Below are positions 6,857 to 15,797 of a stretch of 22,866 nucleotides of DNA, piece after piece. Every line of letters starts with the position of its first letter. The first letter of the stretch is position 1. The position numbers and the translations under genes are program-made. Source of the DNA: JBJHAX01 sp050480705 (lineage in GTDB: Bacteria > Actinomycetota > Nitriliruptoria > Nitriliruptorales > Nitriliruptoraceae). Location: NCBI GenBank assembly GCA_050480705.1, contig JBJHAX010000033.1, positions 1 to 22,866 on the forward strand. The letters are read 5' to 3'. A model generated the notes under the pieces. It was not told the origin of the DNA. It saw only the letters and a program-made list of their open reading frames with translations, and made no database searches.

Positions 6857-8818
6857 GTGGCAGCAGAACAAGGACATGTCCTGTGGCGGCCGCGGCCGGA
6901 TGCGCACCAGACCACGAGGATGGGCCGCTACCTCGAACGGACGGGGGCGCTGCACGGCTTCGACCCTCGCGACTACCAGCAGGCGTGGCGATGGTCGGTC
7001 GAGAACCTGGAGACGTTCTGGGAATCGATCGTCGAGGAGTTTGACGTCATCTTCCACGATCAACCCGACACGACCCTGGTCAAAGGCACGATGCCGGACG
7101 TCTCGTGGTTCCCAGGTGCGACCCTCAACTACGCCGAGCATGCGCTGCGCCGTGACGGCGGAACCACCGCCATCATCGGCCGCGCTCAAGGGCGCGCGGA
7201 CATCGAGCTCAGCTGGGCGGATCTGCGTGACCAGGTGAGCAGGGTCCGCGCCGGCCTCCAGCGGCTCGGCGTGGGCCGTGGCGATCGTGTCGCCGCCTAC
7301 ATGCCCAACATCGCCGAGACGGTCGTCGCGATGCTGGCCTGTGCGTCGCTGGGAGCGATCTGGACGTCGTGCGCCCCCGAATTCGGCGTCAAGAGCGTGA
7401 TCGATCGCATCCGGCAGATCGAGCCGAAGGTCCTGCTGGCAATCGACGGCTACCACTACGGAGGCAACGTCGTCGATCGCACCCGCGAGGTTGCGGAGAT
7501 CCGTGCGGCGCTCCCCAGCCTGCACGCCACGGTCATCCTTCCGATTCTCGGTTCTACGGCAGAACCCGACGACGCCATCGGATGGTCGGAACTGACGGCT
7601 GAGAGCGGGCCACTGGAGTTCGAGGCGGTTGGGTTCGACCATCCGCTGTACGTGCTGTACAGCTCGGGCACGACCGGGGCGCCGAAGGCGATCGTTCACG
7701 GCCATGGAGGGATCCTGGTCGAACACCTTCGCCTGCTCGGGCTCCACCACGACCTCGGGGAGACGGACCGCTTCTTCTGGATGACCACCACCGGGTGGAT
7801 GATGTGGAACTATCTGGTCTCGGGGCTGGCCCTCGGCTCGACGATCGTTCTCTTCGACGGAAATCCCGGACACCCCGACCTGATGGCGTTGTGGCAGCTC
7901 GCCGAAGAGACCGGCGTGACCGTCTTCGGGGCAGGTGCGCCCTACTTCATGGCCTGCAGAAAGGCTGGTCTCGCCCCTGGCACGCACCTCGATCTGTCAC
8001 ATCTGCGTGAGATCGGGTCGACGGGAGCACCGCTGCCTGTCGAAGGTTTCGAATGGGTGTACGAATCGGTCGGCGATGACATCCTGCTGGCATCCGTGTC
8101 GGGAGGGACGGACATGTGCACGGCGTTCGTCGTCGGCGCACCGGTCCTGCCCGTGCAGTCGGGGCGGCTCGCATGTGCTGCGCTGGGAGCAAAGGTCGAG
8201 TCGTTCGATCCCGAGGGCAGGCCGCTGATCGGAGAACGGGGCGAGCTGGTGATCACGCAGCCGATGCCATCGATGCCGGTCGGACTGTGGGGCGACGACG
8301 ACCGTTCAGCGCTTCGAGCGACCTACTTCGAACACTTCCCCGGGGTGTGGAGGCACGGTGACTGGATCGAGATCCATCCGGACGGCAGCAGCGTGATCTC
8401 AGGCCGGTCCGACGCCACCCTGAAACGTGGCGGCGTCCGGATCGGCACCGCCGAGTTCTACAGTCTCGTCGAATCGCTCGCCGACGTCGCCGACAGCCTC
8501 GTCGTCCACAACGCCACGACCGACCAGCTCGTGCTGTTCATCGTGCCCCGCGCAGCGAGCACCTGGGACGATGCGGCGAAAGCCGAGATCATCGCCCAGA
8601 TCCGCAAAGGCTTGTCTCCGAGGTACGTCCCCGACGTCATCCATGTCGTGCCCGCGATTCCGAGGACGCTGTCGGGCAAGAAACTCGAGGTTCCGGTCAA
8701 GCGTCTGCTTGAAGGCACTCCCCTGCCGCAGGTCGCCGACCGCGGCGCGTTGGCCAATCCGGAGTGCCTCGACGCCTATCTCGAGTTCGTCGGCGGCGGC
8801 GCCAACGACAAGGACTGA
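6857..8818 (+). CDS. acsA: Acetoacetyl-CoA synthetase (acetoacetate--CoA ligase)
   Basis: ATP-dependent enzyme (EC 6.2.1.16) that adenylates acetoacetate and transfers it to CoA in the cytosol; 653 residues, the usual length. The N-terminal ACAS-type region (RYLERTGALHGFDPRDYQQAWRW) and WFPGATLNYAEHAL are characteristic. The adenylate-forming signature YSSGTTGAPKAIVHG spans residues 268-282, GGTDMC lies in the core, and the C-terminal catalytic lysine is K608 in RTLSGKK. The GTG start has GAAGGA about 8 bases upstream. acsA follows atoE after a hairpin and precedes a carboxyltransferase gene, fitting use of ketone bodies or acetoacetate made by another pathway. A medium-chain or other short-chain acyl-CoA ligase is less likely given length and N-terminal match. 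Confidence 0.95.
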   Translation: MAAEQGHVLWRPRPDAHQTTRMGRYLERTGALHGFDPRDYQQAWRWSVENLETFWESIVEEFDVIFHDQPDTTLVKGTMPDVSWFPGATLNYAEHALRRDGGTTAIIGRAQGRADIELSWADLRDQVSRVRAGLQRLGVGRGDRVAAYMPNIAETVVAMLACASLGAIWTSCAPEFGVKSVIDRIRQIEPKVLLAIDGYHYGGNVVDRTREVAEIRAALPSLHATVILPILGSTAEPDDAIGWSELTAESGPLEFEAVGFDHPLYVLYSSGTTGAPKAIVHGHGGILVEHLRLLGLHHDLGETDRFFWMTTTGWMMWNYLVSGLALGSTIVLFDGNPGHPDLMALWQLAEETGVTVFGAGAPYFMACRKAGLAPGTHLDLSHLREIGSTGAPLPVEGFEWVYESVGDDILLASVSGGTDMCTAFVVGAPVLPVQSGRLACAALGAKVESFDPEGRPLIGERGELVITQPMPSMPVGLWGDDDRSALRATYFEHFPGVWRHGDWIEIHPDGSSVISGRSDATLKRGGVRIGTAEFYSLVESLADVADSLVVHNATTDQLVLFIVPRAASTWDDAAKAEIIAQIRKGLSPRYVPDVIHVVPAIPRTLSGKKLEVPVKRLLEGTPLPQVADRGALANPECLDAYLEFVGGGANDKD

Positions 8819-8886
8819 CCCACGCAGTGAGCAAGAGGCACCGTACGCTCGAGTATCGAAGCTCGAATGGCGACAAGGGCGAAGCG

Positions 8887-10413
8887 ATGGAGGCCACAGA
8901 GCCACTGGCAGGCCTGCCACAGGTCGTCGGCCTTCTCGCCGACGATGGATCACTCGAGCAATGGGACGAGGATCTCGTCGTCGACGACCCGATGGGCTTC
9001 GTCGACCGCAAGCCGTACCCGCAGCGGCTCGCTGAGGCGCGTGAAGCGTCCAGCGCGAACGAGGCCGTGTGGACCGGACGGGGCACGATCCGCGGCAACC
9101 CCTGCGTGATCGTGGCGAGCAACTTCGAGTTCATGGCAGGCACCATGGGGATCGCCGCTGCGCTGCGGATATCCCGCGCATTCGATCGAGCTGTCGAACT
9201 GCGCCTCCCGGTCATCGGACTGCCTGCCTCCGGCGGGACCCGCATGCAAGAGGGGACCCCGGCGTTCGTCCAGATGGCCGCGGTCAGTGCCGCGGTACGC
9301 AGGCTGCGTGACGCCCGCCTGCCCTACCTGGTGTGGCTGCGGCATCCAACGACCGGCGGCGTGCTCGCCTCATGGGGATCGCTCGGCCACCTGACGTTCG
9401 CGGAGCCCGGTGCGCTCGTCGGGCTCACCGGACCGAGGGTGATCGCGGCACTCGCGGGCGCACCGCTCCCTGAGGGCACCCAGACCGCCGAGAATCTCCA
9501 CACCCACGGGATCATCGACCGTGTCGTCGCCCCCGACGAACTCGCCGATGTGCTCGCCACCGCACTGGAGGTACTCGCGCCGGCAGAACCGTCGCCACCC
9601 GACGCACCGGTCCTGCATCTGCCCGACGACGCCAGCATCGACCCTTGGGAGGCCGTCACCCGATCCCGGCGAGTCGACCGGCCGGGGGTACGTGACCTGT
9701 TCGCGGCCTGCGTCACCCACATCACCCGCCTTTCCGGTGACGGCACGGGAGGACGCGACGACGGCCTCATCGCGGCGATCGCGCGTGTCCAGGGGATCCC
9801 GGCGGTCGTGGTCGCCGCCGACAAGCCTCCCGGCGAACCTCCGGCGATGCTGACCGCCGCCGGCTACCGCACGGTCCGGCGGGCGATGCGGCTCGCTGAC
9901 GAACTCGACCTTCCGCTCGTCACGATCATCGACACGGCCGGCGCCGACATCTCCACCGTCTCGGAGGAGGAAGGCCTTGCCGCCGAGGTGGCGCGTTGTC
10001 TTGCAGAGCTCGCACATCTGCGGGTGCCCACACTGTCACTGCTCTTCGGTCAGGGGACCGGCGGTGGCGCGGTCGCACTGCTTCCCGCCGATCGAGTGAT
10101 CGCCTGCGAACACGCATGGTTGTCGCCGATTCAGCCCGAGGGCGCCTCGGAGATCCTCTACCGCTCCACTGAGCGCGCCCGCGAACTCGCCACGTCACAG
10201 GCGATCGCCTCGACCGATCTGCGGCGGTTGGGAATCGTCGACGTCGTGGTACCCGACCGTCCGCAGCCCGGTGAGGAGGGCACACCGTTCGCCGACCGTG
10301 TCGCCGCGACCGCGGTCGCCCTGCTGCGCGAGATCAGCGGCATGGACCCGACGACGCGGATCGCCCAGCGGACCCGCCGATGGCTCAAGGTCGCGGAGCA
10401 GTTTTCCGACTGA
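8887..10413 (+). CDS. Fused acyl-CoA carboxyltransferase (AccD-AccA-like)
   Basis: Carboxyltransferase component of a biotin-dependent acyl-CoA carboxylase, moving CO2 from carboxybiotin to an acyl-CoA such as acetyl-CoA. The protein (508 residues) joins two crotonase folds. The first half resembles AccD (SGGTRMQEG at 115-123, then TTGGVLASWGSLGHLTFAEPG). The second resembles AccA (RPGVRDLF, IDTAGA, GQGTGGGA at 388-395, LSPIQPEGASEILYRS). The four-cysteine zinc ribbon that begins E. coli AccD is absent. Organisation is like mycobacterial AccD3. No biotin carboxylase or biotin carrier gene is in the window, so it must pair with subunits encoded elsewhere. ATG 8887 has AAGGG upstream; an in-frame GTG at 8827, 8 bases after acsA, is the alternative start. 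Confidence 0.88.
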   Translation: MEATEPLAGLPQVVGLLADDGSLEQWDEDLVVDDPMGFVDRKPYPQRLAEAREASSANEAVWTGRGTIRGNPCVIVASNFEFMAGTMGIAAALRISRAFDRAVELRLPVIGLPASGGTRMQEGTPAFVQMAAVSAAVRRLRDARLPYLVWLRHPTTGGVLASWGSLGHLTFAEPGALVGLTGPRVIAALAGAPLPEGTQTAENLHTHGIIDRVVAPDELADVLATALEVLAPAEPSPPDAPVLHLPDDASIDPWEAVTRSRRVDRPGVRDLFAACVTHITRLSGDGTGGRDDGLIAAIARVQGIPAVVVAADKPPGEPPAMLTAAGYRTVRRAMRLADELDLPLVTIIDTAGADISTVSEEEGLAAEVARCLAELAHLRVPTLSLLFGQGTGGGAVALLPADRVIACEHAWLSPIQPEGASEILYRSTERARELATSQAIASTDLRRLGIVDVVVPDRPQPGEEGTPFADRVAATAVALLREISGMDPTTRIAQRTRRWLKVAEQFSD

Positions 10414-10456
10414 CCGCCGACGTCCCGAGCCGGCTCGAGCGACCGGCCGGCGAGGA

Positions 10457-13400
10457 TCACGCTGCTGGTGCCGCGCCCGGCGGACGCCGACGGTCGTGTT
10501 GCCGGGGAGTTTCGTACACGCGACCTGCGATGTCGTCGACCGCGTCGGGACCGAACGCTGCTTTGATCGCGCCGAACAATCCGCCGCGCCGCTCGACCCG
10601 CAGGTCGTCGCCGAGCTGATACACGCGGTCCGACCCGTCGTCGGACCGGACGCGGAGGCGAACCGGGACTGCGCCGGGATGCTCCGCCAGAAGCTGCTTC
10701 AGGCGCTGGATGGCGTCGGCGGTGCACTGGCCGGACGCGAACATCACCTCCACCGGTGCGCCGAGCGCCTCGGACAGGTCCGGGGCGACGACCTTGTTCG
10801 CAGTCAACTTGATGCTTCCCTCGCGGACCTCGAGGCGCCCGGTAACGACGAGCACCACGTCCTCGCGCAGCACCTCGTGCGCCACCCGGTAGGTGGCCGG
10901 CCAGAACACCACTTCAACGCTGCCGGTGAGGTCCTCGAGTGTGGCCACCAGGTACGTGTCGCCCTTGCGGGTGAATTTCTTGGTCAGGCCGCTGAGCAAC
11001 CCACCGACGGTGACGGTCTCGTCGTCCGAACGTTCGAGCAGCTCGCCGACGTTGGCCTCGACGTACGCTTCGAGGACACGCTCCACCCCGAACAGAGGGT
11101 GGTCGGAGACGTACAGCCCCAGGGTCGCGCGCTCGTGGCGCAGCAGCTCCTCTTTGTCGAACTCTTGGCCGGCGAGCGCTTCGGCGTCGGTGAACGTCGC
11201 TTCGTCGTCGCCGGAGGTGTCGTCGAGCCCGTCGAACAGCGAGAACTGCCCTGCCGCCTCGGCACGTTTCCGTGCGAGTGCGGCGTCGACGATCTGCTCG
11301 TAGTTGGCGAGAAGACCTTTGCGTGTGTGTCCCAGGCCTCCGAATGCACCAGCGAGGATGAGACTCTCCAGAACCCGTTTGTTGAGGACGTTCGCGTCGA
11401 CCTTGGCGCAGAAATCCTCGAACGATTCGAACCGCCCCTTGCGGGTGCGTGCATCGACGATCTGTTCGACAATGCCCTCGCCGACGCCACGCACGGCCGT
11501 CAGCCCGAACAGGATCGCGTCGTCCCTGGGCGTGAAGTCACCCTCGGATTCGTTGACGTCGGGTGGTGCGACCTCGATGCCCATCCGACGGCACTCGTTG
11601 AGGTACAGCGGCTTGGAATCCTTGTGGTTCTTGACGCTGGTGAGCAGCGCTGCCATGTATTCGACGGGATAATGGGTCTTGAGCCACGCCGTCTGGTAGC
11701 TGACGACTCCGTAGGCGACGGTGTGTGATTTGTTGAACCCGTACTCTGCAAAACGTTCGATGAGGTTCCACAGGCCGTCGACGAAGCTGCGGTCGAAACC
11801 GTTGGCGACGCCCCCGGCGAGGAACTGTTCCCGCTGTGCGGCCATCAACGCCCGGTCCTTCTTGCCGACCGCCTTGCGCAACGCATCTGCTTCGGCGAGC
11901 TCGAATCCGCACAGGTCGGTGGCGATCTGCATGACCTGTTCCTGGTAGACGATCACGCCGTAGGTCTCGCCCAGGATCGGCTCGAGCGCCGGATGGTCGT
12001 AGGTGGCTTCCTCCAGGCCGTTCTTGCGGTCCGCGAAGCTCAGATGCATCGATTCGCCGAGGGGCCCCGGGCGATAGAGAGCGAGCAGCGCCGAGATGTC
12101 CTCGAAGCGTGTCGGGCGCAGGCGACGCACGAGCGTCTGCATGCCCGCCGAGTCGAGTTGGAACACCCCCAGCGTGTAGCCGGTGGACAGCATTTCGTAG
12201 GTCGCCGGGTCGTCCATGTCGCCGAGCAGCTCGGCATCGTCGAGGTCGATGTCGACGCCCCGGTTGCGTGCGACGTGTCGTTCGGCGTCGGAGACCACGG
12301 TCAGCGTGCGCAGCCCGAGGAAGTCCATCTTCAGCAGGCCGATGGCTTCCGCACCCTGCATCTCGTACTGGGTGACGATTTCGCCGTTGTCGGTGCGAAG
12401 CAGCGGGATCGTCTCGGTCAGCGGTCGCGCGCCGATGATGACGGCCGCCGCGTGGATGCCGTGGTGCCGTTTGAGCCCTTCGAGGCGCTCCGCGGTGTCG
12501 AGCACGCGGCGGTAGGTCGGGTCCTCGCGCGCCTGGGACAACTCGGTCGACTTCGTGTAGGCCTCGGCCAGGGTCGACTCGCGTCCCTGGACAGCGGGCG
12601 GCATCATCTTCGTGAGCGTGTCGCCGACCTTGAACGGCTCATCGAGCACCCGTGCCGCGTCACGGATGGCTGACTTCGCCTTGATGGTCCCGAAGGTGAC
12701 GATCTGCGCGACGTGTTCGTTGCCGTAGCGCTCGGCGGCGTACCGGATCATCTCGCCGCGCCGCCGATCGTCGAAGTCGATGTCGATGTCGGGCATCTGT
12801 TGGCGCGCCGGGTTGAGGAAACGTTCGAAGATCAACCCGTGCTTGATCGGGTCCACTCTGGTGATGTCGGCGCAGTACGCGACGACGGACCCTCCGGCGG
12901 AGCCGCGCCCCGGTCCGACACGGATGCCGGCACGCCGCGCGTACTCGCACAGGTCGGCCACGATCAGGAAGTAGGCCGGGAAACCCATCTGCTCGATGAC
13001 CGACAGTTCGTACTCGACCCGTTGGGCGACCGTCTCGGGGACAGGGTCTCCGTAGCGGCGGCGCGCACCTTCGAGCACCTTGTGTCGCAGGTAGGTGGCC
13101 TCGTCCATCCCGTCCGGGCAGGGAAACTCCGGGAGCAGGTCCAGGCCAAAACGGATCGTCGCATCGCACATCTCGGCGATGTCGAGCGTGGCGTCCAGGG
13201 CGTGGGCGTGATCCGGGAAACGCTGGCGCATCTGCGCCGCAGTCGCGACGTAGTACTCGGGCCCGCTGAACCGCATGCGATCGGTGTCGCTGATCCGCGA
13301 GCCGGTCTGGATGCACAACAGGGCATCGTGGGCCTCAGCGTCCTCCGCCTCGGTGTAGTGGGAGTCGTTGGTGATGACGGTGCGAAGACCGAGTTCACTG

Positions 13401-14005
13401 GCGAGCCGCTCGAGTTCGGGCCACACCTTGCGCTGCTCTTCGACACCGTGGTCCATCAACTCGACGAAGAAGCGCTCGGGGCTGTAGATGTCGCGGAAGG
13501 TGCCGAGGACGTCGCGTGCCGCGGCGACGTCGCCGGCGAGAAGCGCCTGGTTGACCTGCGATCCCAGGCATCCCGACAACACGATCATGCCGTCGCTGTG
13601 TTGGTCGAGCAGCTCCAGATCGACCCGTGGCTTGTACCAGTAGCCCTCGAGAAAGGCCTTGGTCGACAGTTCGATCAGGTTCCGGTAGCCGGTGTCGTCG
13701 GCAGCCAGCGCCGTGAGATGGAAGTAGCGCTGACTACCGTCCGCCCCGCCGAGGCGCTGCTCCCGGCGCGAACCCACCGCCTGATACAGCTCGGACCCCA
13801 GGATCGGTCGCACACCCCGGGCCTCTGCTGCGCGGAAGAACTCGACGAGGCCGAACAGCACGCCGTGGTCGGTGATCGCGGCAGCGGGCTGCCCATCGCG
13901 CGCGACCTTGTCGAGCAGATCATCGATGCGTGATGCCCCGTCGAGCATCGAATACTCGGTGTGGACGTGCAGGTGCGCGAAGCTCGCGTCGTGCTCCCGT
14001 GTCAC
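10457..14005 (-). CDS. dnaE: DNA polymerase III subunit alpha (DnaE1-type)
   Basis: Replicative DNA polymerase, 1182 residues, close to M. tuberculosis DnaE1 (1184). The N-terminal PHP domain starts at HLHVHTEYSMLDG (metal ligands H13 and H15) and keeps TDHG, the GSELY glutamate, GCLG cysteine and NDSHY, so all expected metal ligands appear present. The polymerase core carries GPGRGSAGG and PDIDIDF with catalytic D406 and D408, then FGTIKAKSA, KMDFLGL and FNKSH. A C-terminal OB fold (VGGLLSGLTKKF...LEDLTGSVEVVFWP) precedes a short proline/arginine-rich tail. The frame is open upstream to 14515, inside rluD, but family similarity begins at residue 8 of the GTG at 14005, which has GGGGAG upstream; other GTG codons lie about 35 bases farther out. 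It is convergent with the carboxyltransferase gene. Confidence 0.97.
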   Translation of the reverse strand: MTREHDASFAHLHVHTEYSMLDGASRIDDLLDKVARDGQPAAAITDHGVLFGLVEFFRAAEARGVRPILGSELYQAVGSRREQRLGGADGSQRYFHLTALAADDTGYRNLIELSTKAFLEGYWYKPRVDLELLDQHSDGMIVLSGCLGSQVNQALLAGDVAAARDVLGTFRDIYSPERFFVELMDHGVEEQRKVWPELERLASELGLRTVITNDSHYTEAEDAEAHDALLCIQTGSRISDTDRMRFSGPEYYVATAAQMRQRFPDHAHALDATLDIAEMCDATIRFGLDLLPEFPCPDGMDEATYLRHKVLEGARRRYGDPVPETVAQRVEYELSVIEQMGFPAYFLIVADLCEYARRAGIRVGPGRGSAGGSVVAYCADITRVDPIKHGLIFERFLNPARQQMPDIDIDFDDRRRGEMIRYAAERYGNEHVAQIVTFGTIKAKSAIRDAARVLDEPFKVGDTLTKMMPPAVQGRESTLAEAYTKSTELSQAREDPTYRRVLDTAERLEGLKRHHGIHAAAVIIGARPLTETIPLLRTDNGEIVTQYEMQGAEAIGLLKMDFLGLRTLTVVSDAERHVARNRGVDIDLDDAELLGDMDDPATYEMLSTGYTLGVFQLDSAGMQTLVRRLRPTRFEDISALLALYRPGPLGESMHLSFADRKNGLEEATYDHPALEPILGETYGVIVYQEQVMQIATDLCGFELAEADALRKAVGKKDRALMAAQREQFLAGGVANGFDRSFVDGLWNLIERFAEYGFNKSHTVAYGVVSYQTAWLKTHYPVEYMAALLTSVKNHKDSKPLYLNECRRMGIEVAPPDVNESEGDFTPRDDAILFGLTAVRGVGEGIVEQIVDARTRKGRFESFEDFCAKVDANVLNKRVLESLILAGAFGGLGHTRKGLLANYEQIVDAALARKRAEAAGQFSLFDGLDDTSGDDEATFTDAEALAGQEFDKEELLRHERATLGLYVSDHPLFGVERVLEAYVEANVGELLERSDDETVTVGGLLSGLTKKFTRKGDTYLVATLEDLTGSVEVVFWPATYRVAHEVLREDVVLVVTGRLEVREGSIKLTANKVVAPDLSEALGAPVEVMFASGQCTADAIQRLKQLLAEHPGAVPVRLRVRSDDGSDRVYQLGDDLRVERRGGLFGAIKAAFGPDAVDDIAGRVYETPRQHDRRRPPGAAPAA

Positions 14006-14226
14006 GGTGGCGTCACTCCCCAGGCCAGGCTCGGCGACATGCACGGCGACGTGCACCGGCAGGTGGTCGGGGAAGAAACCACATGCCTGTCGTTCGATCC
14101 CGACCATACCAGCACGACCATGCGAGCACGTGACCCCCGGCAGCACGAGTGGCGAGCGCGCGGTCACACACGTCCCACGCGCGTGACGCGGACGCCTGCA
14201 TCCGTACCACGATCCGACAGCACCCG
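14006..14226. other. dnaE leader / rluD-dnaE spacer
   Basis: This 221-base gap between rluD and dnaE has no gene I can support. It must hold the dnaE ribosome site (GGGGAG read on the minus strand) and perhaps its promoter: TGGTATGGT on the minus strand around 14103-14110 resembles an extended -10 box, but no clear -35 is found. Confidence 0.4.
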
Positions 14227-15210
14227 TCAGTCGACGTCCACTGGCCAGAAATCGTCGTCGCTGGCGTGGGGCGGCAGACCCGCTCGCGCACACGCATCGG
14301 CGAGGTCGGCGGGCAGTGGCTCGTGGAACTCGAGCCGGTGGCCCGTGACCGGATGGTCGAAGGCCACGGCCACTGCGTGCAACGCCTGACGAGGCAACCC
14401 GAGGACGGTGGCGACCTGTCGGCTCGCCCCGTACAGCCGGTCGGCGACCACCGGATGTCCCGCTGCGGACAAGTGCACCCTGATCTGGTGCGTGCGGCCG
14501 GTGGCCAGCCGGCATGCCAGCTGCGTGACCGGCACCTCGCGTCCGTCGATCACGACGCGACCGGCGGCCAGGCGCCGCCAGTGGGTGGTGGCCTGCTTGC
14601 CGTCACTCGTCACCGCAAAGCGGGTGCGGTCATGGGGATCTCGCCCGATGGCTCCTTCGATGCGTGCGTGCTCCGCGGCTGGCAGTCCCTCGACCAGCGC
14701 GATGTAGCGCCGTTCCACCTTGCGATCGCGCAGGTGGGCGACCATCGTCTCGTAGGCGCGCTGCGAGCGGGTGACGACCATGAGGCCTGACGTGTCGCGG
14801 TCGAGTCGGTGGACGATCCCGGGCCGTGACGGGTCGTCGCCTCCGGACGGTTCGAGCCCCGCAGCGACGAGGGCGTCAACCAACGTGTCGCCGCGGTGGC
14901 CGGTCCCTTCGTGCACGACCAGTCCAGGCGGCTTTGCGATGACGAGCAGGTCGTCGTCCTGATACCGCACCGGTGGAGCGTCCGGGGGATCCACGCGGCC
15001 AGCGGCACGGGCGGCAGCGACCTCGACGTGATCCCCGCGCTTGAGGGCATACGCAGGCTTCGTCGGCCGGTCGTCGACCGTCACCCCACCCGCATCGATC
15101 AGCCCGCGGGCCGCTGCACGACTCATCCCGAGCCGTTCGGCCACCACCCGGTCGACACGTCGCCCTGCGTCCTCGTCGGTCGCAAGGAAGCGAGCCGTGT
15201 CGCCGCTCAT
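14227..15210 (-). CDS. rluD: RluA-family 23S rRNA pseudouridine synthase (RluD-like)
   Basis: Converts uridine to pseudouridine in RNA; RluD of E. coli modifies 23S rRNA helix 69. Length 327 matches E. coli RluD (326). An S4 RNA-binding domain occupies about residues 15-65 (RRVDRVVAERLGMSRAAARGLIDAGGVTV). The catalytic core has LLVIAKPPGLVVHEG, the HRLDRDTSGL motif with catalytic aspartate D137, RRYIALVEG and the ATGRTHQIRVHL motif. The ATG overlaps the lspA stop (ATGA), with GGGGAC upstream. The lspA-rluD pair is conserved in many bacteria. The exact target uridines cannot be told from sequence. Confidence 0.95.
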   Translation of the reverse strand: MSGDTARFLATDEDAGRRVDRVVAERLGMSRAAARGLIDAGGVTVDDRPTKPAYALKRGDHVEVAAARAAGRVDPPDAPPVRYQDDDLLVIAKPPGLVVHEGTGHRGDTLVDALVAAGLEPSGGDDPSRPGIVHRLDRDTSGLMVVTRSQRAYETMVAHLRDRKVERRYIALVEGLPAAEHARIEGAIGRDPHDRTRFAVTSDGKQATTHWRRLAAGRVVIDGREVPVTQLACRLATGRTHQIRVHLSAAGHPVVADRLYGASRQVATVLGLPRQALHAVAVAFDHPVTGHRLEFHEPLPADLADACARAGLPPHASDDDFWPVDVD

Positions 15211-15797
15211 GTGTCCCCGGGTCGTGGATGCTGCCCGTGGTCACCCTCGGCGGGAGCTTGACTCGGCTCGCCGGATCGATCGTCACGCCACAGCGCCACC
15301 AGCAGCAGCACGAACCCCACGGTGATCGCCGCATCCGCGACGTTGAATCGCGGAAACGCTCCCCAGGCCACGAAATCGACGACCTCGCCGTCACCGACCA
15401 CCCACTGCCCCGTTGCGGTGGGCCGCAGGAGGCGGTCGACGACGTTGCCCAACGCACCGCCGAGCAGCATGCCGAACGCCAGCGCCTGCAATCGGCTGGG
15501 GGCACGAGTCAGCGCACTGGCCACCACCACGACCACGACGGCTGTGACCAACAGGAACACCCACGACGGGGCGGGCAGGCCGAACGCGCCACCAGGGTTG
15601 TAGACCAGTTGCCAGCCGATGTGCGGACCGAACAACGAAACGAACTCGCCTGGTTCGAGCACCGACTCGACGTACGCCTTGACGATCTGGTCGAGGGCGG
15701 CCACCAGCGCGGTCGCAGCAAGGCCGACGATCACCGGCCCGGCGTGGCGAGGTGCACGCTCTCTGCTCAGCGTCCCGTCTCGTCCCGGCGTTTGCAC
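15207..15797 (-). CDS. lspA: Lipoprotein signal peptidase (signal peptidase II)
   Basis: Membrane aspartyl protease that removes the signal peptide of diacylated prolipoproteins. Four hydrophobic helices are visible. Family motifs are DQIVKAYV after helix 1, NPGGAFG, GGALGNVVDR, VVDF and FNVADAAI; D141 and D155 (from this start) are the catalytic aspartates. The start is uncertain: GTG 15797 overlaps the dksA end by 31 bases and gives 196 residues with a plausible cytoplasmic lead. GTG 15734 would shorten helix 1 too far, and a CTG at 15770 overlapping the dksA stop is a rarer possibility. No start has a strong ribosome site. The C-terminal 4 bases overlap rluD, so dksA-lspA-rluD look like one transcript. 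Confidence 0.9.
   Translation of the reverse strand: MQTPGRDGTLSRERAPRHAGPVIVGLAATALVAALDQIVKAYVESVLEPGEFVSLFGPHIGWQLVYNPGGAFGLPAPSWVFLLVTAVVVVVVASALTRAPSRLQALAFGMLLGGALGNVVDRLLRPTATGQWVVGDGEVVDFVAWGAFPRFNVADAAITVGFVLLLVALWRDDRSGEPSQAPAEGDHGQHPRPGDT

Noticed and set aside
5897..7987. Long minus-strand open frame (696 codons) antisense to atoE and acsA
   Set aside because: Both genes beneath it are clear family members, the antisense product is rich in R, D, E and H as expected from high-GC shadow frames, and it has no recognisable domain.
10426..10437. 12-bp palindrome CGAGCCGGCTCG between the convergent carboxyltransferase and dnaE genes, as a terminator
   Set aside because: It has no loop and no T-tract, and short GC palindromes are expected by chance in this base composition.
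10271..11728. Plus-strand open frame of 485 codons over the 3' part of dnaE
   Set aside because: It lies antisense to well-conserved DnaE sequence and shows only shadow-frame composition. The same applies to the plus-strand frame at 12713-13933.
14006..14515. In-frame upstream extension of dnaE into rluD
   Set aside because: Similarity to DnaE begins only after the GTG at 14005, and the extension would overlap most of the rluD 3' end with unrelated arginine/proline-rich sequence.
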